Below are positions 41,714 to 52,905 of a stretch of 64,000 nucleotides of DNA, piece after piece; position 1 is the stretch's first letter, and every line of letters begins with the position of its first letter. Source of the stretch: Seiridium cupressi (taxonomy: Eukaryota; Ascomycota; Sordariomycetes; Amphisphaeriales; Sporocadaceae). The stretch is taken from positions 186,001 through 250,000 of the forward strand of contig JARVKI010000051.1 in the NCBI GenBank assembly GCA_036674765.1, read 5' to 3'. The translations under genes and the position numbers were made by a program. Under the pieces are notes generated by a model. That model was not told where the DNA came from. It was given only the letters and a program-made list of their open reading frames with translations, and did no database searches.

Positions 41714-43570
41714 CTAATCTTCCGAGTCTTCATCCATCTCGTCGTCTTCGTCATCCTCATCCTCACTATAGAACTCGTAATCCGCATCATCATCGTCGTC
41801 GTCGAGATAATTCCAACCACCCCCGTCCAGCGGGACCGGGTGCGGCCGCCTCTCTTCGCCCGAGATCAAGGCTGCCCGTACATTGCCACCCAGACCGCAG
41901 TCCACCGACCCACCGATCTCAACATGAATCGAATGATCATCACTCCAGGCGCTCAATTGCCCTCTGTTCTCTAATCGATTTTGCAGCCATGCCTTCTCTC
42001 GCAGACACTGGTGCACTTTCTCGTTGACACCACCTCCCCTGTCGTCATCGCCATGATCACCCCGCAGCACCGGCCGGAGTGTGAACTCGTTCTCCAGATG
42101 GACACTACAGTACCAGATGTCGGTGCCGTCATAACTGTTCATAACAGCAAAGAAGAGCCAGTAGTTCATGTCTTGCGGGGACGTGAAACGTACCTCCACC
42201 AACCCCGAGGTCAGAAGAGCGCTTCCGCCGTCGAATGCTGGCAACCGCAATGTGGCTGTGCAGACATCATAAATGCCATGAGGATGTGTGAGGATCGAGT
42301 ATCCAACGGCACCACGGGGCACGTTCTCATTTCTGCCTTGAGAGAGAAGCTTATCCGCCGATTGATCCACAAACAGCATGACACCATGTCTAAATGTGGT
42401 CAATGACGGTGTGTAGAAGTCCTCGGCCTGTGTCTTGTGTATCGATCGAATGATCAGGTTATATCGGTCGCGCATATCTGCTGTTGAAAGTATCACCGGA
42501 CCGCTGAAAGACCGACAAGGATCGACTATGTTGGAGCCCATCCTCCGCTGCTTTATTCGCTGTATGGCAATGCACGCCCTCAGGCCAGTCGTCGCTTCAT
42601 CCCAGGCATGCTGTGCCAAACCCGCGTCCAGAACAACAAAGAATTGCGTGAGCGTATATATGATGGGCAGATGGATCGAGAGACCAAGATTGGTCATTGA
42701 GTATGGCATCGGATTATCCCATGCGTTCACGGTAACATAGTTTCCACACTCGGCGAACGCTCTTGGCGATGGCGCCAACATACCGGTCCAGTTTGGGCTC
42801 ACACAATCGTTCCTTGCCCAGCAGAAAATGGTATGGTCATTGGACGTCTTGATGATTTCCTCTTGGAGACGAATGAATGATTTGGCCCCTTCGCCGTACA
42901 AGAGCGGCATGTTGACTTCGAATAAACCTAGAAGACAGTAGGCAATATCCTCAATACGGGTTGTGGTGCGTATAGCGACCCAGGACATCTTCTTGGCGAT
43001 GCTGACTTGGTGCAAATCGGTGTCTCCTGTGAACAGTTCCATTTCGATGCCTGTTACTTCGGAGATGGCTTCGAGTAACCTGGGCTCTGCGCGGTTCCCA
43101 ATTAACGTCCATGATTGAGAGTGAAACCTCATATGTCTCGGAGCAATCAGCTCTTGGAGAGTCCAGCCACGCTGAAACCACAAACTCGTGCGGAAGTGCT
43201 CCAGCGAGTCTCGGGACCGTAGCTTCAAGTCGAAGTCGGGAACGTCAGCTAAGTACGCATAGCAAATTTTCGAATTCTTGTACCACGTGTACATGGAATT
43301 GATGGCCTCGGTAAGCTCGGCTGAGCTCGCCTTGTCAATACATACGGTATCGATCCAAATCCAGTCGATGCCATCCTGGGCAGCAATCTTGCATGCACCG
43401 CGTATCTTAGAGAACCCAGCCTTGGCTTTTGAGAGCTCATTAAGAGCTGCGAACTCCTGTAAACTGATCTCCTGGCCCTCCACCCAGGTATGACTCACAA
43501 TGGCGTATGGAGGAACGTTGCTTCCGGTGTATTCCTTCATCTCCAGCTGATGGGTGTTGAGCAGTCTCAT
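41714..43570 (-). CDS. HET-domain (heterokaryon incompatibility) protein, 618 aa
   Basis: Intact single-exon gene from an ATG at 43570. The N-terminus MRLLNT...YAIVSHTWVEGQEISLQEF, GIDWIWIDTVCIDK and WFQRGWTLQELIAPRHMRF are the conserved blocks of the HET domain (about residues 1-250, HET-E/HET-D subgroup), followed by DIAYCLLGLFEVNMPLLYGEG. The C-terminal half has no NACHT, ankyrin or WD repeat and ends in a highly acidic stretch (DDDDDADYEFYSEDEDDEDDEMDEDSED spans 591-618). HET domains trigger cell death in non-self recognition or serve related defence roles. Being the intact copy near a broken HET fragment at 37 kb, it marks this area as accessory. Confidence 0.9.
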   Translation of the reverse strand: MRLLNTHQLEMKEYTGSNVPPYAIVSHTWVEGQEISLQEFAALNELSKAKAGFSKIRGACKIAAQDGIDWIWIDTVCIDKASSAELTEAINSMYTWYKNSKICYAYLADVPDFDLKLRSRDSLEHFRTSLWFQRGWTLQELIAPRHMRFHSQSWTLIGNRAEPRLLEAISEVTGIEMELFTGDTDLHQVSIAKKMSWVAIRTTTRIEDIAYCLLGLFEVNMPLLYGEGAKSFIRLQEEIIKTSNDHTIFCWARNDCVSPNWTGMLAPSPRAFAECGNYVTVNAWDNPMPYSMTNLGLSIHLPIIYTLTQFFVVLDAGLAQHAWDEATTGLRACIAIQRIKQRRMGSNIVDPCRSFSGPVILSTADMRDRYNLIIRSIHKTQAEDFYTPSLTTFRHGVMLFVDQSADKLLSQGRNENVPRGAVGYSILTHPHGIYDVCTATLRLPAFDGGSALLTSGLVEVRFTSPQDMNYWLFFAVMNSYDGTDIWYCSVHLENEFTLRPVLRGDHGDDDRGGGVNEKVHQCLREKAWLQNRLENRGQLSAWSDDHSIHVEIGGSVDCGLGGNVRAALISGEERRPHPVPLDGGGWNYLDDDDDDADYEFYSEDEDDEDDEMDEDSED

Positions 43571-43909
43571 AATGCCTGGGTAATATCATCTGGGCATATT
43601 CAATTGTTGCTAGCCAAAATCTTGCAAGGATTCTCGCCACAAGGCTTGATAACGTGTCGTTTGACACGGTGAGCTTACTAGAACGCTACAATATCAGAAG
43701 CACGTCAATACGAGCAGTTAATGGTATCTCGTTCATAAACAAATAAGTATGCGGTCCGCTAGTGATCGATTGACCTGACGGAAAGTTCGACACATCTTCA
43801 AAACCCACACTGGTCTCGGTGCGCTAGCGGTTCGGTTCGATCGCTCCACACTCTGCGTGTACGCCTAATCAGATGCATAATTCAGCTGCCGAGTGGTGAA
43901 TACCTAGGA

Positions 43910-43950
43910 ATTCGCTGGTCGTCACCGACCCAACTACTAATCCAGCGGTT
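43910..43950 (-). pseudogene. 5S rRNA fragment (41 bp)
   Basis: Exactly identical, in reverse orientation, to 19545-19585 of the 5S gene, which covers most of the internal control region. Flanks are unrelated: neither the 5' half nor the 3' end of 5S is present. A truncated 5S copy, not expected to give a mature RNA. Confidence 0.8.
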
Positions 43951-44419
43951 AAAGGGCTAATTTATATACTTTGGTGCTGCTGATTATGGGCAATTTTGCC
44001 TTTCAAAAGGGAGCGGTCATATACAGGATCTCACGTAGGCGAATACTGTTTATTGAACGGGAGCATTTAAAACGAATAATAGCGGAAGTTTCATAATTTT
44101 GCGTTTCGGCTTATCCCACCAAAGATCTCCACATCAAAATACCGTTCTTATATGTTAATTATTTCGGGCAAACATGTGAGGCTCCCGCTAGCTTAGGTCC
44201 TAATCTCTCTGTCACGCTCGAAAATACGTACTCTGGGCGTTGTATATGCTCCCCTGGTAGGTTCCATTGATTGGCATTACTGTCCTCCGGATTTCACCTG
44301 TTTTAGCTGTACACCAGGGAGGAGTGTGTCTCAAAATTATTCCTTCTGTAGATTACTATGAGTTACGATTGGCTGCTTATCTCAAGCGCAGTTTCCATAT
44401 GAATAACATTTTGCAAACT

Positions 44420-44794
44420 TTATGTCTCATGAGAAATATCGCTAGCCAGCCGTTCGGCCATGGCATAAAGCGTCGCCTGCGGGTGCCCACCTAAAGGTAT
44501 AGGCACAATGCTCGCGTCAGCAACTCTCAAGCCTTTTCTACCAAATACCCTGCCATCCACATCAACTACCTTCCCCATAGCGGCAGTCCCACCAGAGTGG
44601 AAATGCTGCATTCCGGTACGCCGAATCCGTTCCTCGATTACTCCAGCGCTTGTATCAGCTGTTAGTGGCGTCAACCCGTCCAGGCCAGGTCCTAGAGGTG
44701 GAGTTTCACCTTCGACAATAGACTTCATTTGAGTGGTTGTTAACATGGCCTTAAGGGTCTGCCGGACAGCGTGAACCAATGTGTCACCAATGTC
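44420..44794 (-). pseudogene. GMC oxidoreductase, C-terminal remnant
   Basis: Only the last about 125 residues of a glucose-methanol-choline oxidoreductase remain. They contain the catalytic His region MQHFHSGGTAAMGKVVDVDGRVFGRKGLRVADASIVPIP and GGHPQATLYAMAERLA, which ends at the stop codon at 44420. Upstream (toward 44800) the similarity stops abruptly where the methyltransferase sequence on the other strand begins. No FAD-binding N-terminus is present in the flanking DNA. The remnant itself has no stop or frameshift, so truncation is probably recent. Confidence 0.75.
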
Positions 44795-45731
44795 GACGCC
44801 ACTTATTGGAGCGAGTATATCGACACACGTCCCACTTATGACCACAGAATCTTCGATCGTGTCATTGACTATCATTCTACCCATTCAACCCGCCATTCAG
44901 CTGCCCTGGACATTGGTACAGGCTCCGGTTCTGCTTTAGAGCCCCTTACTAAATGGTTTGATCATGTCGTCGCAACCGACAACGACCCCACCAGTCTGAG
45001 TTTTGCGAAACAGAGGCACTCCAGCATACCTGTTGAGCGTCTCTCCTGCACGCTTTCGTCTGGCGAGGAGCTCCTCCAGCATCACTCGCCAGGTTCATTT
45101 GACTTGATCACTTGTGCAGAGACTTTTCCGTTGATGGACACAGAAGGCACTGGCCAACATCGCCTCGGCCCTACGTCCTGGTGGTACCCTAGCCATTTGG
45201 TTCTATGGGCCACCGTTTTTCACCGAGACAAAATATGTAGCTACGTATCAGCCGATCCTGGATGCTCTCATGGATTGCAAATTTCGTCCTGTTGTCAGTG
45301 GTGGGGGCGACGCCCGGAGGGAAAGTCGGAAACGTGCCGCTGATGGCAAATTCAGCTGGTTAGATTATATTCCACTCGATGCAAATCAGTGGACTGATGT
45401 CCGCCGCCATAAGTTGAACACGCATACCAGACTCTCATTCTTCACCCCCGAAGCGTGCAACTTTCCCGTGGAATACACCAGCAATATTGGACAAGATGAA
45501 GTACTCAACGAAGATCAGGACCCTACCTTTTGGAAAGTCACCTGGAGCTTTACCAAACTGAAAATTTTTGTGAATGCAAGTTTTCCAATGCCCAACGGTT
45601 TAGTCGGGGAGCACGACAGGATGGAGAGACTTTTTGAGAAGCTTACAATCCGTATGGGGGGACAAGGAGCCAAGAGGACCTTCTCATGGCCTGCTGTACT
45701 AATTACTGCAGCCAGAAGAGTCAACAGCTAG
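44795..45731 (+). pseudogene. SAM-dependent methyltransferase (class I), 5'-truncated and frameshifted
   Basis: Typical fungal small-molecule methyltransferase: YWSEYIDTRPTYDHRIFDRVIDYH, SAM-binding ALDIGTGSGSALEPLTKWFDHVVATDNDP, then CAETFPLMDTE. After this the frame shifts by one base near 45147; the other frame continues with LRPGGTLAIWFYGPPF, DALMDCKFRPVVSGGG and on to the stop at 45731. No ATG exists in frame before the conserved YWSEY; the sequence abuts the GMC remnant at about 44795. The family is close to LaeA-unrelated, ubiE-like fungal methyltransferases; substrate unknown. Confidence 0.8.
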
Positions 45732-45810
45732 CGTTTCCTAAATTGTAACATCTAAAGCACCTTAAGTCTTCACGTCGAATACTGAAGACTACGGTATTCT
45801 GAATATGTGG

Positions 45811-46838
45811 CTACCATTCAATAAAACCTCGACTCTCATCGATGGACAAAAACTGCCCTGAAGTCTCCTGCCGTGTCGCCTTCCAGATCTATATAGGGTT
45901 AATGCCATCTAGACTCAATTTATTGGTAACAGAGTAAACTGACCTCGCCAAACACGAAGTCGGCAGCAGTGTCAACGGGTACGAATGCTTGCTCATAGCC
46001 GAAGTGGCGCGCGCCCGTGTTGCCCATATCAGTCTGCATGAACCTATGAGCGTCATGTTAGCGAGGCCGGGATGAGTTTGCGCGAATTATTGACTAACCC
46101 AGGGTCGACGGCGAATGATATGAGCCCCGGACTCTCACAATGGATCTTTCTCGTGAGGTAGTGGGCCGAAGTCTTGCTCGCGCCATACGCAAACATCGGG
46201 AAAGGTGACTTCTCCATAGCCGCAATACTGGCGATGGGAGTGCCAATGAGAATGAATCGAGGGCTGTTGCCGGACTCGAAAAGTGATCGCACAGCTTGAA
46301 AAAGACGCAGCGGTCCTGTATATCCGTGTTAGCTCATAATTCGGTGAGGCAAGCATTCACTGGTGCCCTAACCGATCGCATTGATGTCGACAAGGTCCCG
46401 GACCTCGCTCGGCTTCACCTGGGACAGATCACTGAACACCGTCCCATATCCCGCGTTGGCTACGACAATATCCAGCTGGTTGATGTCATGTTCATTCTGA
46501 ATAAGCTTGACCGCCTCAAGCGCATCCGAATCAGACGTAGAATCGATCTTGACGGTGATGAGCTTGCTGCTCTCACCATGTGGAAGTTCAGACAAGGATT
46601 GAGTCGTCTGGTCTTCAAAACGACGCACTCCGGCCACGACGGTTGTATTGGATCTCAGCAGGAATCGGCTGGTGAGAGCTCTTCCTAGACCTTAATTGCC
46701 ACTACAGTGTCAGCAACTTGTATATTTGAAAAGAGACAAAGAGATCACAGTAGGTCTAGAGGGTACAACGGAAGCCCTCTTACCCCGGTTTGCACCCGTG
46801 ATCAATACGGTTGTATTGGCATTGGGGTTTGTGGCCAT
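45811..46838 (-). CDS. Short-chain dehydrogenase/reductase, 5 exons
   Basis: Classical SDR, 255 aa. Exons on the minus strand: 46838-46784, 46690-46373, 46315-46099, 46043-45944, 45888-45811, all GT-AG, no lesion. Motifs: cofactor loop TGANRGLG (split by the first intron), NAGYG near residue 90 (NNAG position), active-site YGASK (Tyr-x-x-x-Lys) and DPG after it. The last exon codes for IWKATRQETSGQFLSIDESRGFIEW, the typical carboxyl end of fungal cytosolic SDRs of the norsolorinic acid ketoreductase/aflatoxin-type group. NADP(H) is the probable cofactor. The substrate is unknown. It is one of few intact genes in the decayed stretch, so may be under selection. Confidence 0.87.
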
Positions 46839-47470
46839 TTTGGTGAACGTTCTCATTATCTGCTAATGTAGGCAGGCTGTAGGCGGATGGGAGCTGGCAC
46901 AGCTTCTGATTTTTCGGACATGAAATGCTCAGGATTTTGTTTGTTTCAATCCATTTGTCAGCTAGGAAATATTCTTTTAGAGCTTGACGTGGGATGACGA
47001 GGTCAATCAGCAGAATCCCAAAAGCCCCTTGCATTCCCAGATAGCCTATGTACATATTTATGCAGCATCCAATAATCAGGTAACCAAGTTCGTGTTCCCC
47101 AGTACCCGGCAAATCCCAACCCAGCTAGAACTCATAAATGCCATTCATAGTACCATTGGCATTTCTCGCGGGCCGTATGATCAATGCAACACTGAAGGAT
47201 GCGTGTGCAGGATGATGCCGTATTCCAACCATGAGAATTGAAAAGGATCATTGGGAAAAGATCGGCTACAGCGCCGAAACCACTGGCCACTGCACTTCTC
47301 CTGATAATAGTACCAAATGCAAGCACGCAAAAATATGCACCGCAGTCCTTCTAGATGAGCGGATGAATTCGACGAATACAAATAGCTTTGCCCAACTCCA
47401 ATTCCCTTAGTTCTTTGTGCGAAGTAAATCCCTGGAATACGTGTGCGAGAGTAAGTGGCATACCGTCACC
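46839..47470. other. Intergenic, nothing recognised
   Basis: About 630 bp between the SDR start and the rhodopsin-like remnant; divergent arrangement. Only short frames. Confidence 0.45.
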
Positions 47471-48700
47471 ATGCAACACTCGTATTCGAAAGGCCTTATG
47501 ATAGGTCTCGCCATTACATTCATCATCATTCCCTCAATATTCGTCGGTTGTCGAGTACGGGCTAGACGCCTCAATCGTCGCCAATTGCACCCGGATGACT
47601 ATTTGTGCATCGGTGCACTGGCTATTGGCATCACCTGCGCTGCTTTGCAGCTATATGTTAAGCTACTGGCGTCCGAGCGAGGCGGTATTAGTGCCAATAA
47701 ATGAAAAATTCCATCGTTAACTGCCATCAACGGCCAGTTGGGTCAACACCAAATTGTAGGACCAGACGGCGAGCCCGATCTCGACCCGCGCTTTTTAGTT
47801 TACGAAAAGGTGAGTGACCATGATATGGAGATTGCCAAAGTGAATTGTATTAGTCGAGTGTGAATGTAGTAAGTGAGCTGACTTGGGCTCTTGGACTAGA
47901 CGAAGTTTGCCGTCAACGTTCTCAGCGTCGTCGGATTAGGGCTGGTGAAATCTTCGATCCTGCTTCTGTATAAGAGCATATTCAACAACATTCGCAACTT
48001 TCGGCTAGCGGTCTACACGATGCTCGGGGTTTTTGTAGCATGAACTGTGTCCTATTTCTTTGCGAACATCTTCACATGCTTCTCCGCGACAGTCTTCATA
48101 GAAGAATTTTACGGCAACAAAAGCATCAACACTATCCCCATGTGGCTTTCCGTCGTGGCCACGGATCTAATAGTTGATGTTGGGATTCTCCTTATGCCAA
48201 TACCTATGGTGCTTCGGCTTCACTTGCCCTGGAAACAAAGGCTTGGGGTGCTTGGGATGTTCATGTCAGGCGCAGGTTAAATACACAATAACGGTCTCCT
48301 CATGGCACAGCTCCTTTACTGACTGTGCGTCCCCAGCGTTTGCGCAATCACCGTTACCCGCCTTGCGACCTTAGTACAGATTGCTTCCGAATTCATCCAC
48401 CATTATAACGACGAGACATGTAAGTTTCCAGAGTTCTGCGCATCTTTGAGCTACGCTAAAACGGTTTTGGTAGACTATACATCGCCTGTTTTCTACCGGA
48501 CCAACATAGAAATGGCGATGGCTGTGGTTTCAGCCTGCCTGCCAACATTACGGCCGATCTGGAGCTTTCTTAACGCAGAGCCTTGGGATGTGAGCCAACG
48601 TTCCGGATACAGCTTACACAAAGTAAGTGGGTATGGGATGATTTCGGACCAAACCCCAATCCAAAATTCGGGTCGTCAATCAATCTAGTATCCCATATGC
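47471..48700 (+). pseudogene. Fungal rhodopsin-like (seven-helix) integral membrane protein, degenerate
   Basis: Remains of the large fungal family of rhodopsin-domain membrane proteins. It reads MQHSYSKGLMIGLAITFIII, CRVRARRL.RRQLHPDDYLCIGA (the DDY motif), PDGEPDLDPRFLVYEK, intron, KFAVNVLSVVGLGLVKSSILLLYKSIF, SYFFANIFTCF, DLIVDVGILLMPIPMVLRLHLPWKQRLGVLGMF, VCAITVTRLA, and YRTNIEMAMAVVSACLPTLRPI. TGA codons interrupt it at 47702-47704 and 48042-48044 at positions that should be sense codons. The last intron does not restore the phase. Several expected introns are otherwise visible. Confidence 0.75.
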
Positions 48701-48947
48701 GGTCTCCGATCCGCGAATGTGATTCTCGGCCCATTTTGGCAGGAAAAAGCCCGGTGGCGGGAATGTACCTGTGAGACGGCGATCCTGGTCATTTACGGTG
48801 GACGCAGTGAGATATTCAAGTCAAAGGCCACACCGTGCATGAATGTAGTGTAACGCCGAAAGTGGCACAAACGCCACTCTACCTGGCTCCTGAGAGATGA
48901 TGGTACATTGTGATTTTACTCAGTTTGTTTCTTACTGCAAGGGACGA

Positions 48948-48969
48948 AATGCGACCGCGCGGTCGCATT
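48948..48969. repeat. 22-bp perfect palindrome
   Basis: AATGCGACCGC followed at once by its reverse complement GCGGTCGCATT, about 120 bp before the ATG of the FAD oxidase gene. It may be a binding site for a dimeric regulator; no known consensus is recognised. Confidence 0.8.
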
Positions 48970-49090
48970 GGCCGCTCAGCTTTCCCAGGAGGGTCGGGAA
49001 TTCCACTGGTTCAGAGAATAAATACCCGCAATACAGCCATGCTGTTGGGTCTGTGCATGTAACACTTGTTGTTGTCCCGCTTATTGTGCC

Positions 49091-50647
49091 ATGAAGATCA
49101 TCTCACTTCTTCGTATCATTTTTCCCTCAGGCAAACCCCTTGCTGTAACTGCGGCGGCCAATGATACAGGTCTGACAGTGAAGCGGGTGTGCGAGCTAGG
49201 CCCTCTATTATCCGCTCAGAATCTTATCACCGCGGGGGTGCCGGCTCGTTGGAGTGAATATGATTCGCCATGCTCACCTGTCGTGTTACGGTACAGTACA
49301 CAGTCCCTTACGCCCTCTTGGGGGTGACCCCTACGGATTGCAGCATGCTGTACCTGTACTCACTGACTTTTCTATCTGAAGGTCAAATACTGCGTCGACA
49401 AGGGGTTCCATATTCTGGCGCAGAATAGAGGGGCCGTATGGGCAACATTTGACCAACGCGAACAGATTGTATTGATCAACCAGGCCGGCCTCAATGACGT
49501 TATATTCAACGCCGACAAAACTCAAGCAACCATTGGAGGTGGTTCCACCATCAACAACACAATCGCACATGCATACGCTGCTGGAGCGATTATAGAGACG
49601 GGCAACTGCAATTGCGTGGGCACCTTGGGGGCTGCTCTCGGTGTTGGTTATGGCAACCTTATGGGCCTACATGGCTTTGGGGTCGACAATATCCTCTCTC
49701 TGGCTGTCGTCACTGCTGATGGTCAAATCCGAAATGTAACGCCGTCGTCTGACCCGGACCTGTTCTGGGGCCTCCGCGGTGCAGGGCAAAACTTCGGCAT
49801 CGTGACATCCGCGGTGGTCAAGTCGTATCCAGCTACGGAAGACGACATGCAGGCTTGGAGCGGTGGCTTGGTATTCGATTCCGACGATTTGGAAGAGGTT
49901 GTCCAGGCCATCCAAGACCTCGAGCTGCAGCCCGACATGAACGTCTTTTTATATTACATTTCAACTGGCTCGGGTTCCAATACGCCTATGATTCTCGTCA
50001 CGGTATTTCTGTATAGGGGAAACGCAACGTCGGGACACGCCGTGTTTGCCAGTCTTTATGCTATTGGGCCGATCCAGGACACTACCATTGTTCTTCCATA
50101 CAACCAGTGGAATGCTGGTGGTGATCAATTTTGCAATTTCGGGGCGCGAAAGCCATCATACGGCGCCGGCTTCCAAAAGATGGTACCAGCCATCTGGCGT
50201 CAGATTTGGGACAAGTACGTCGCATTCCAACAGCAACCTGGGGCGGAGAATAGCGTCGTACTTCTCGAAGCGTATTCTCTTGAGAAAGCCAGATTGGTGG
50301 ACGATGCGACATCCTCTTTCCCACAACGAAACGTCAATTTTAATGCTGTTGCAATCCCATGGTATGAGGATACCACCTTGGATGCTAGCGCTCGAGCTTT
50401 TGGCAGCGTGGTTCGAGATCTATGGAGGTCGACCGATGAGCTGGCCCAAAATTCGACGTATGTGCTCTTTCTTCTCCTCGGTAAGCTCTTGTTCTCCAGT
50501 TGATTAACATTGGTTAGGTATATCAATTTTGCTCACGGCGATGAAGACTTAGACGTTGTGTATGGAGACAGCCTCCCGAGGCTGCGATCTATTAAGCAGC
50601 GTTATGATCCTAAAAATTATTTCAATCAATGGTTCAATATCCGGTGA
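49091..50647 (+). CDS. FAD-linked oxidoreductase with BBE domain; N-terminus uncertain
   Basis: Berberine-bridge/6-hydroxynicotine oxidase-type flavoprotein. Well supported exons are 49382-50457 and 50518-50647 (GT-AG intron, restoring STYINFAHGDEDLDVVYG). FAD-binding region: IGGGSTINNTIAHAYAAGAIIETGNCNCVGTLGAALGVGYG, with a Cys where the second covalent FAD link normally sits. The BBE end is YDPKNYFNQWFNIR. Before 49382 an acceptor (GAAG) and a possible first exon from ATG 49091 exist, but the donor after PVVLR does not keep the frame. The segment that normally carries the FAD-linking His (RGGGH) reads AQNRGAVWATF. So either the first exon is mis-modelled or the gene is decaying like its neighbours. 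No stop lies in the main exons. Confidence 0.68.
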
Positions 50648-52905
50648 TTCCACTGGTACTGGACCACAGAAATTCGGGGAGGTTGTAAGGCAATGTCAGC
50701 CATGTCTCAACTGTCTCATACATTGGAAGTAATTACTAGGATTATGGCAGATGAGTGGTCAGCCGGCCATGATTCTCAGAGAAATTGCATGATGAGTTGA
50801 TTGGTGCGAGTCATCGTGCACTAGGGACGGGCAATGCATCAACTCCAGTAACTTTATCAACTATCTTGGCTGAGAAGCCAGTATCTCGTGTAATTATGAC
50901 TAATTAGTTGAATGATATAATAAACTAAGTTTCCAAATTCTTCTTTCCCTTTATCTCTCCTAGAACGATGCCTACTAGCAACACCACCGACTTTACCCAC
51001 CTCGGAAACGCTGGTCTCATTAGAGGTACTAATGACAACAAGCAGAAGGATCACGTTTTAATGAGAGACCGAGGACTTTCTGCTTTGGGCATCCAGTTCT
51101 CCATTGATTCTTAGATCGTATGTTGTGTGACACAACATGTGCACCTCCGTGGGTTCGTCACTTGGTCAAATGTGCTGTATATGCCTGTAACCATTTGTCA
51201 GGCATTAATGAAGGTATGTACATCAATGCAAGTGCCGCTCTCGTTTGCCTGTGCCACCCAACAATTTCCTTCCCTCCCTTGCAGGCGCCCCCAGAACAAA
51301 GTACCTGATCAGGCGATAAAGCACAGCTTTATGCTGAAGTCGTTGCGTACAATGTAACATGGTCCGTTTAGAGGGTCGCATCTTACTATGCGGCCGGTCT
51401 AGTGGCTGTAGAATGCTTCGGGTAATCACCATCCGAGGCAGGCTGCTGGCAATAATGCACATCACCGAGGACATGCACGCCGGCGATCCCACATCCTTCT
51501 TTGTTCTCTAGTTCGCAACAGTCCGCGAGCATCCGGCGGTGTAGACTCTTAGGTGCGTCGAGGCAAGCGTTTTTCTGTTCCAGCCCGTTTCTGAAGTTTG
51601 ACAGCCCAGTTATTCACAATGGCATACGATAATCTAACTAGTCTGGCGACCGAGTCGGTCATTGTGCAGATTAGATTATCCCAGGGCTGTATTAAATTGA
51701 GGATTTCCCCCCGACGATGGAAGAAGCAGAATCTGATTGATAGTCAGCAACTAGTTCATCCTTGACGCAATCGTCTTCGGACTTGGACTGACTGTCTTGG
51801 AGATTCACGCTGCGTTCTGTGAGCCGTGTTATATGTATTTGCGGCCTTTTGGAATGGCGAGCTGACAGGCGTTTCTGTGGAGTCTCTTGGCCATTTACTT
51901 GCAGGTATTGTCGAGTATCTGACCGCTGTCACTAGCCGCTTGAACAAAGCTAGACATGTGAATGCAATCATTGGTTTCTCAGATTATGGTTCTCGCTCGC
52001 ATCGTCCGTTTCAAGCATGATCATGGTCCTTTTGCTGCTCGCAGATTGAGTCGTCATTTCAGGTGCTCGGTATCCTTCCTCTTAGTCATCACGCTCTCGG
52101 ATTGCTTTCTCTATTGACGTCTATTCTCCAGGATGCTGTTTCGCCATTTCCTTGTCGCCTGGTAGGTTGACATTGTCATGTGGAATGCCTTCTTCGTCAT
52201 TACCTGTCTTGCAGAGTGTGCTTTCTATTTCCTGGCTCTTTTCGAACCCCATCAAGAATGTCTAGATCATCGCAGCAGTGCTGTTGGCTCGGGCTACGCC
52301 AGTTGGGACCATGACTTTTGTCAGATATCCTGACCGCTCTTTCCATTGGAACCTTACTGAAGTAAAGATCGGGATCATTGTTGCGTACGGCCCGACACTG
52401 CGCTCCATTCCCAGTCGCATATTGTCAGCCGAAAGTATCAGGTCCCTGCTTAGCTCTACCTGGCCAAGTCGAAGCTGTTTGGAGAGGCCGGGTTCTCGAG
52501 TATGCCAGAGAGCGTCGAGCAATTTGCGACAGGAAAATGGAGGGCTTGGCATAGTGATATCTCGCAATCATCAAGAGAACATGCTAGGTCCGATTAGTAC
52601 GAGATGGACGCTAGGCGTGATGCCCACCTTACGGGTAGTGTTGTCTGCGACCTCATAGCAACGATGATTGACCAGCTATGGTCGTATGTGCTTGTTGCAT
52701 CTTGAAAGTTAGTTTATGTAAGCCCTCCACGTTTCTACCAGTCCGTATTTCAACTGCCACTCTGTCCATAATAGTACACGGACCGATGCTCAAGATTAGA
52801 ATATGGCTCGAGATCAAGGTAGCTAGTCCTTCGACATGTAATCATAGCATCGATCGATGTAGGTTGATTAAGCTTAACCAAAGTTATGTTCGCTTTGCAT
52901 CTCGT
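50648..52905. other. Long intergenic region, nothing recognised
   Basis: About 2.3 kb between the FAD oxidase and SDA1 (convergent). Frames are short (up to about 125 codons) and lack domain-like content. No tRNA or repeat identified. Confidence 0.5.

Noticed and set aside
43910..43950. Terminal inverted repeat of a DNA transposon shared with 19.5 kb
   Set aside because: The shared 41 bp was first read as a transposon end (CGCTGG...CCAGCG), but the full context at 19483-19601 is a fungal 5S rRNA gene and the palindromic look is the 5S stem of the control region.
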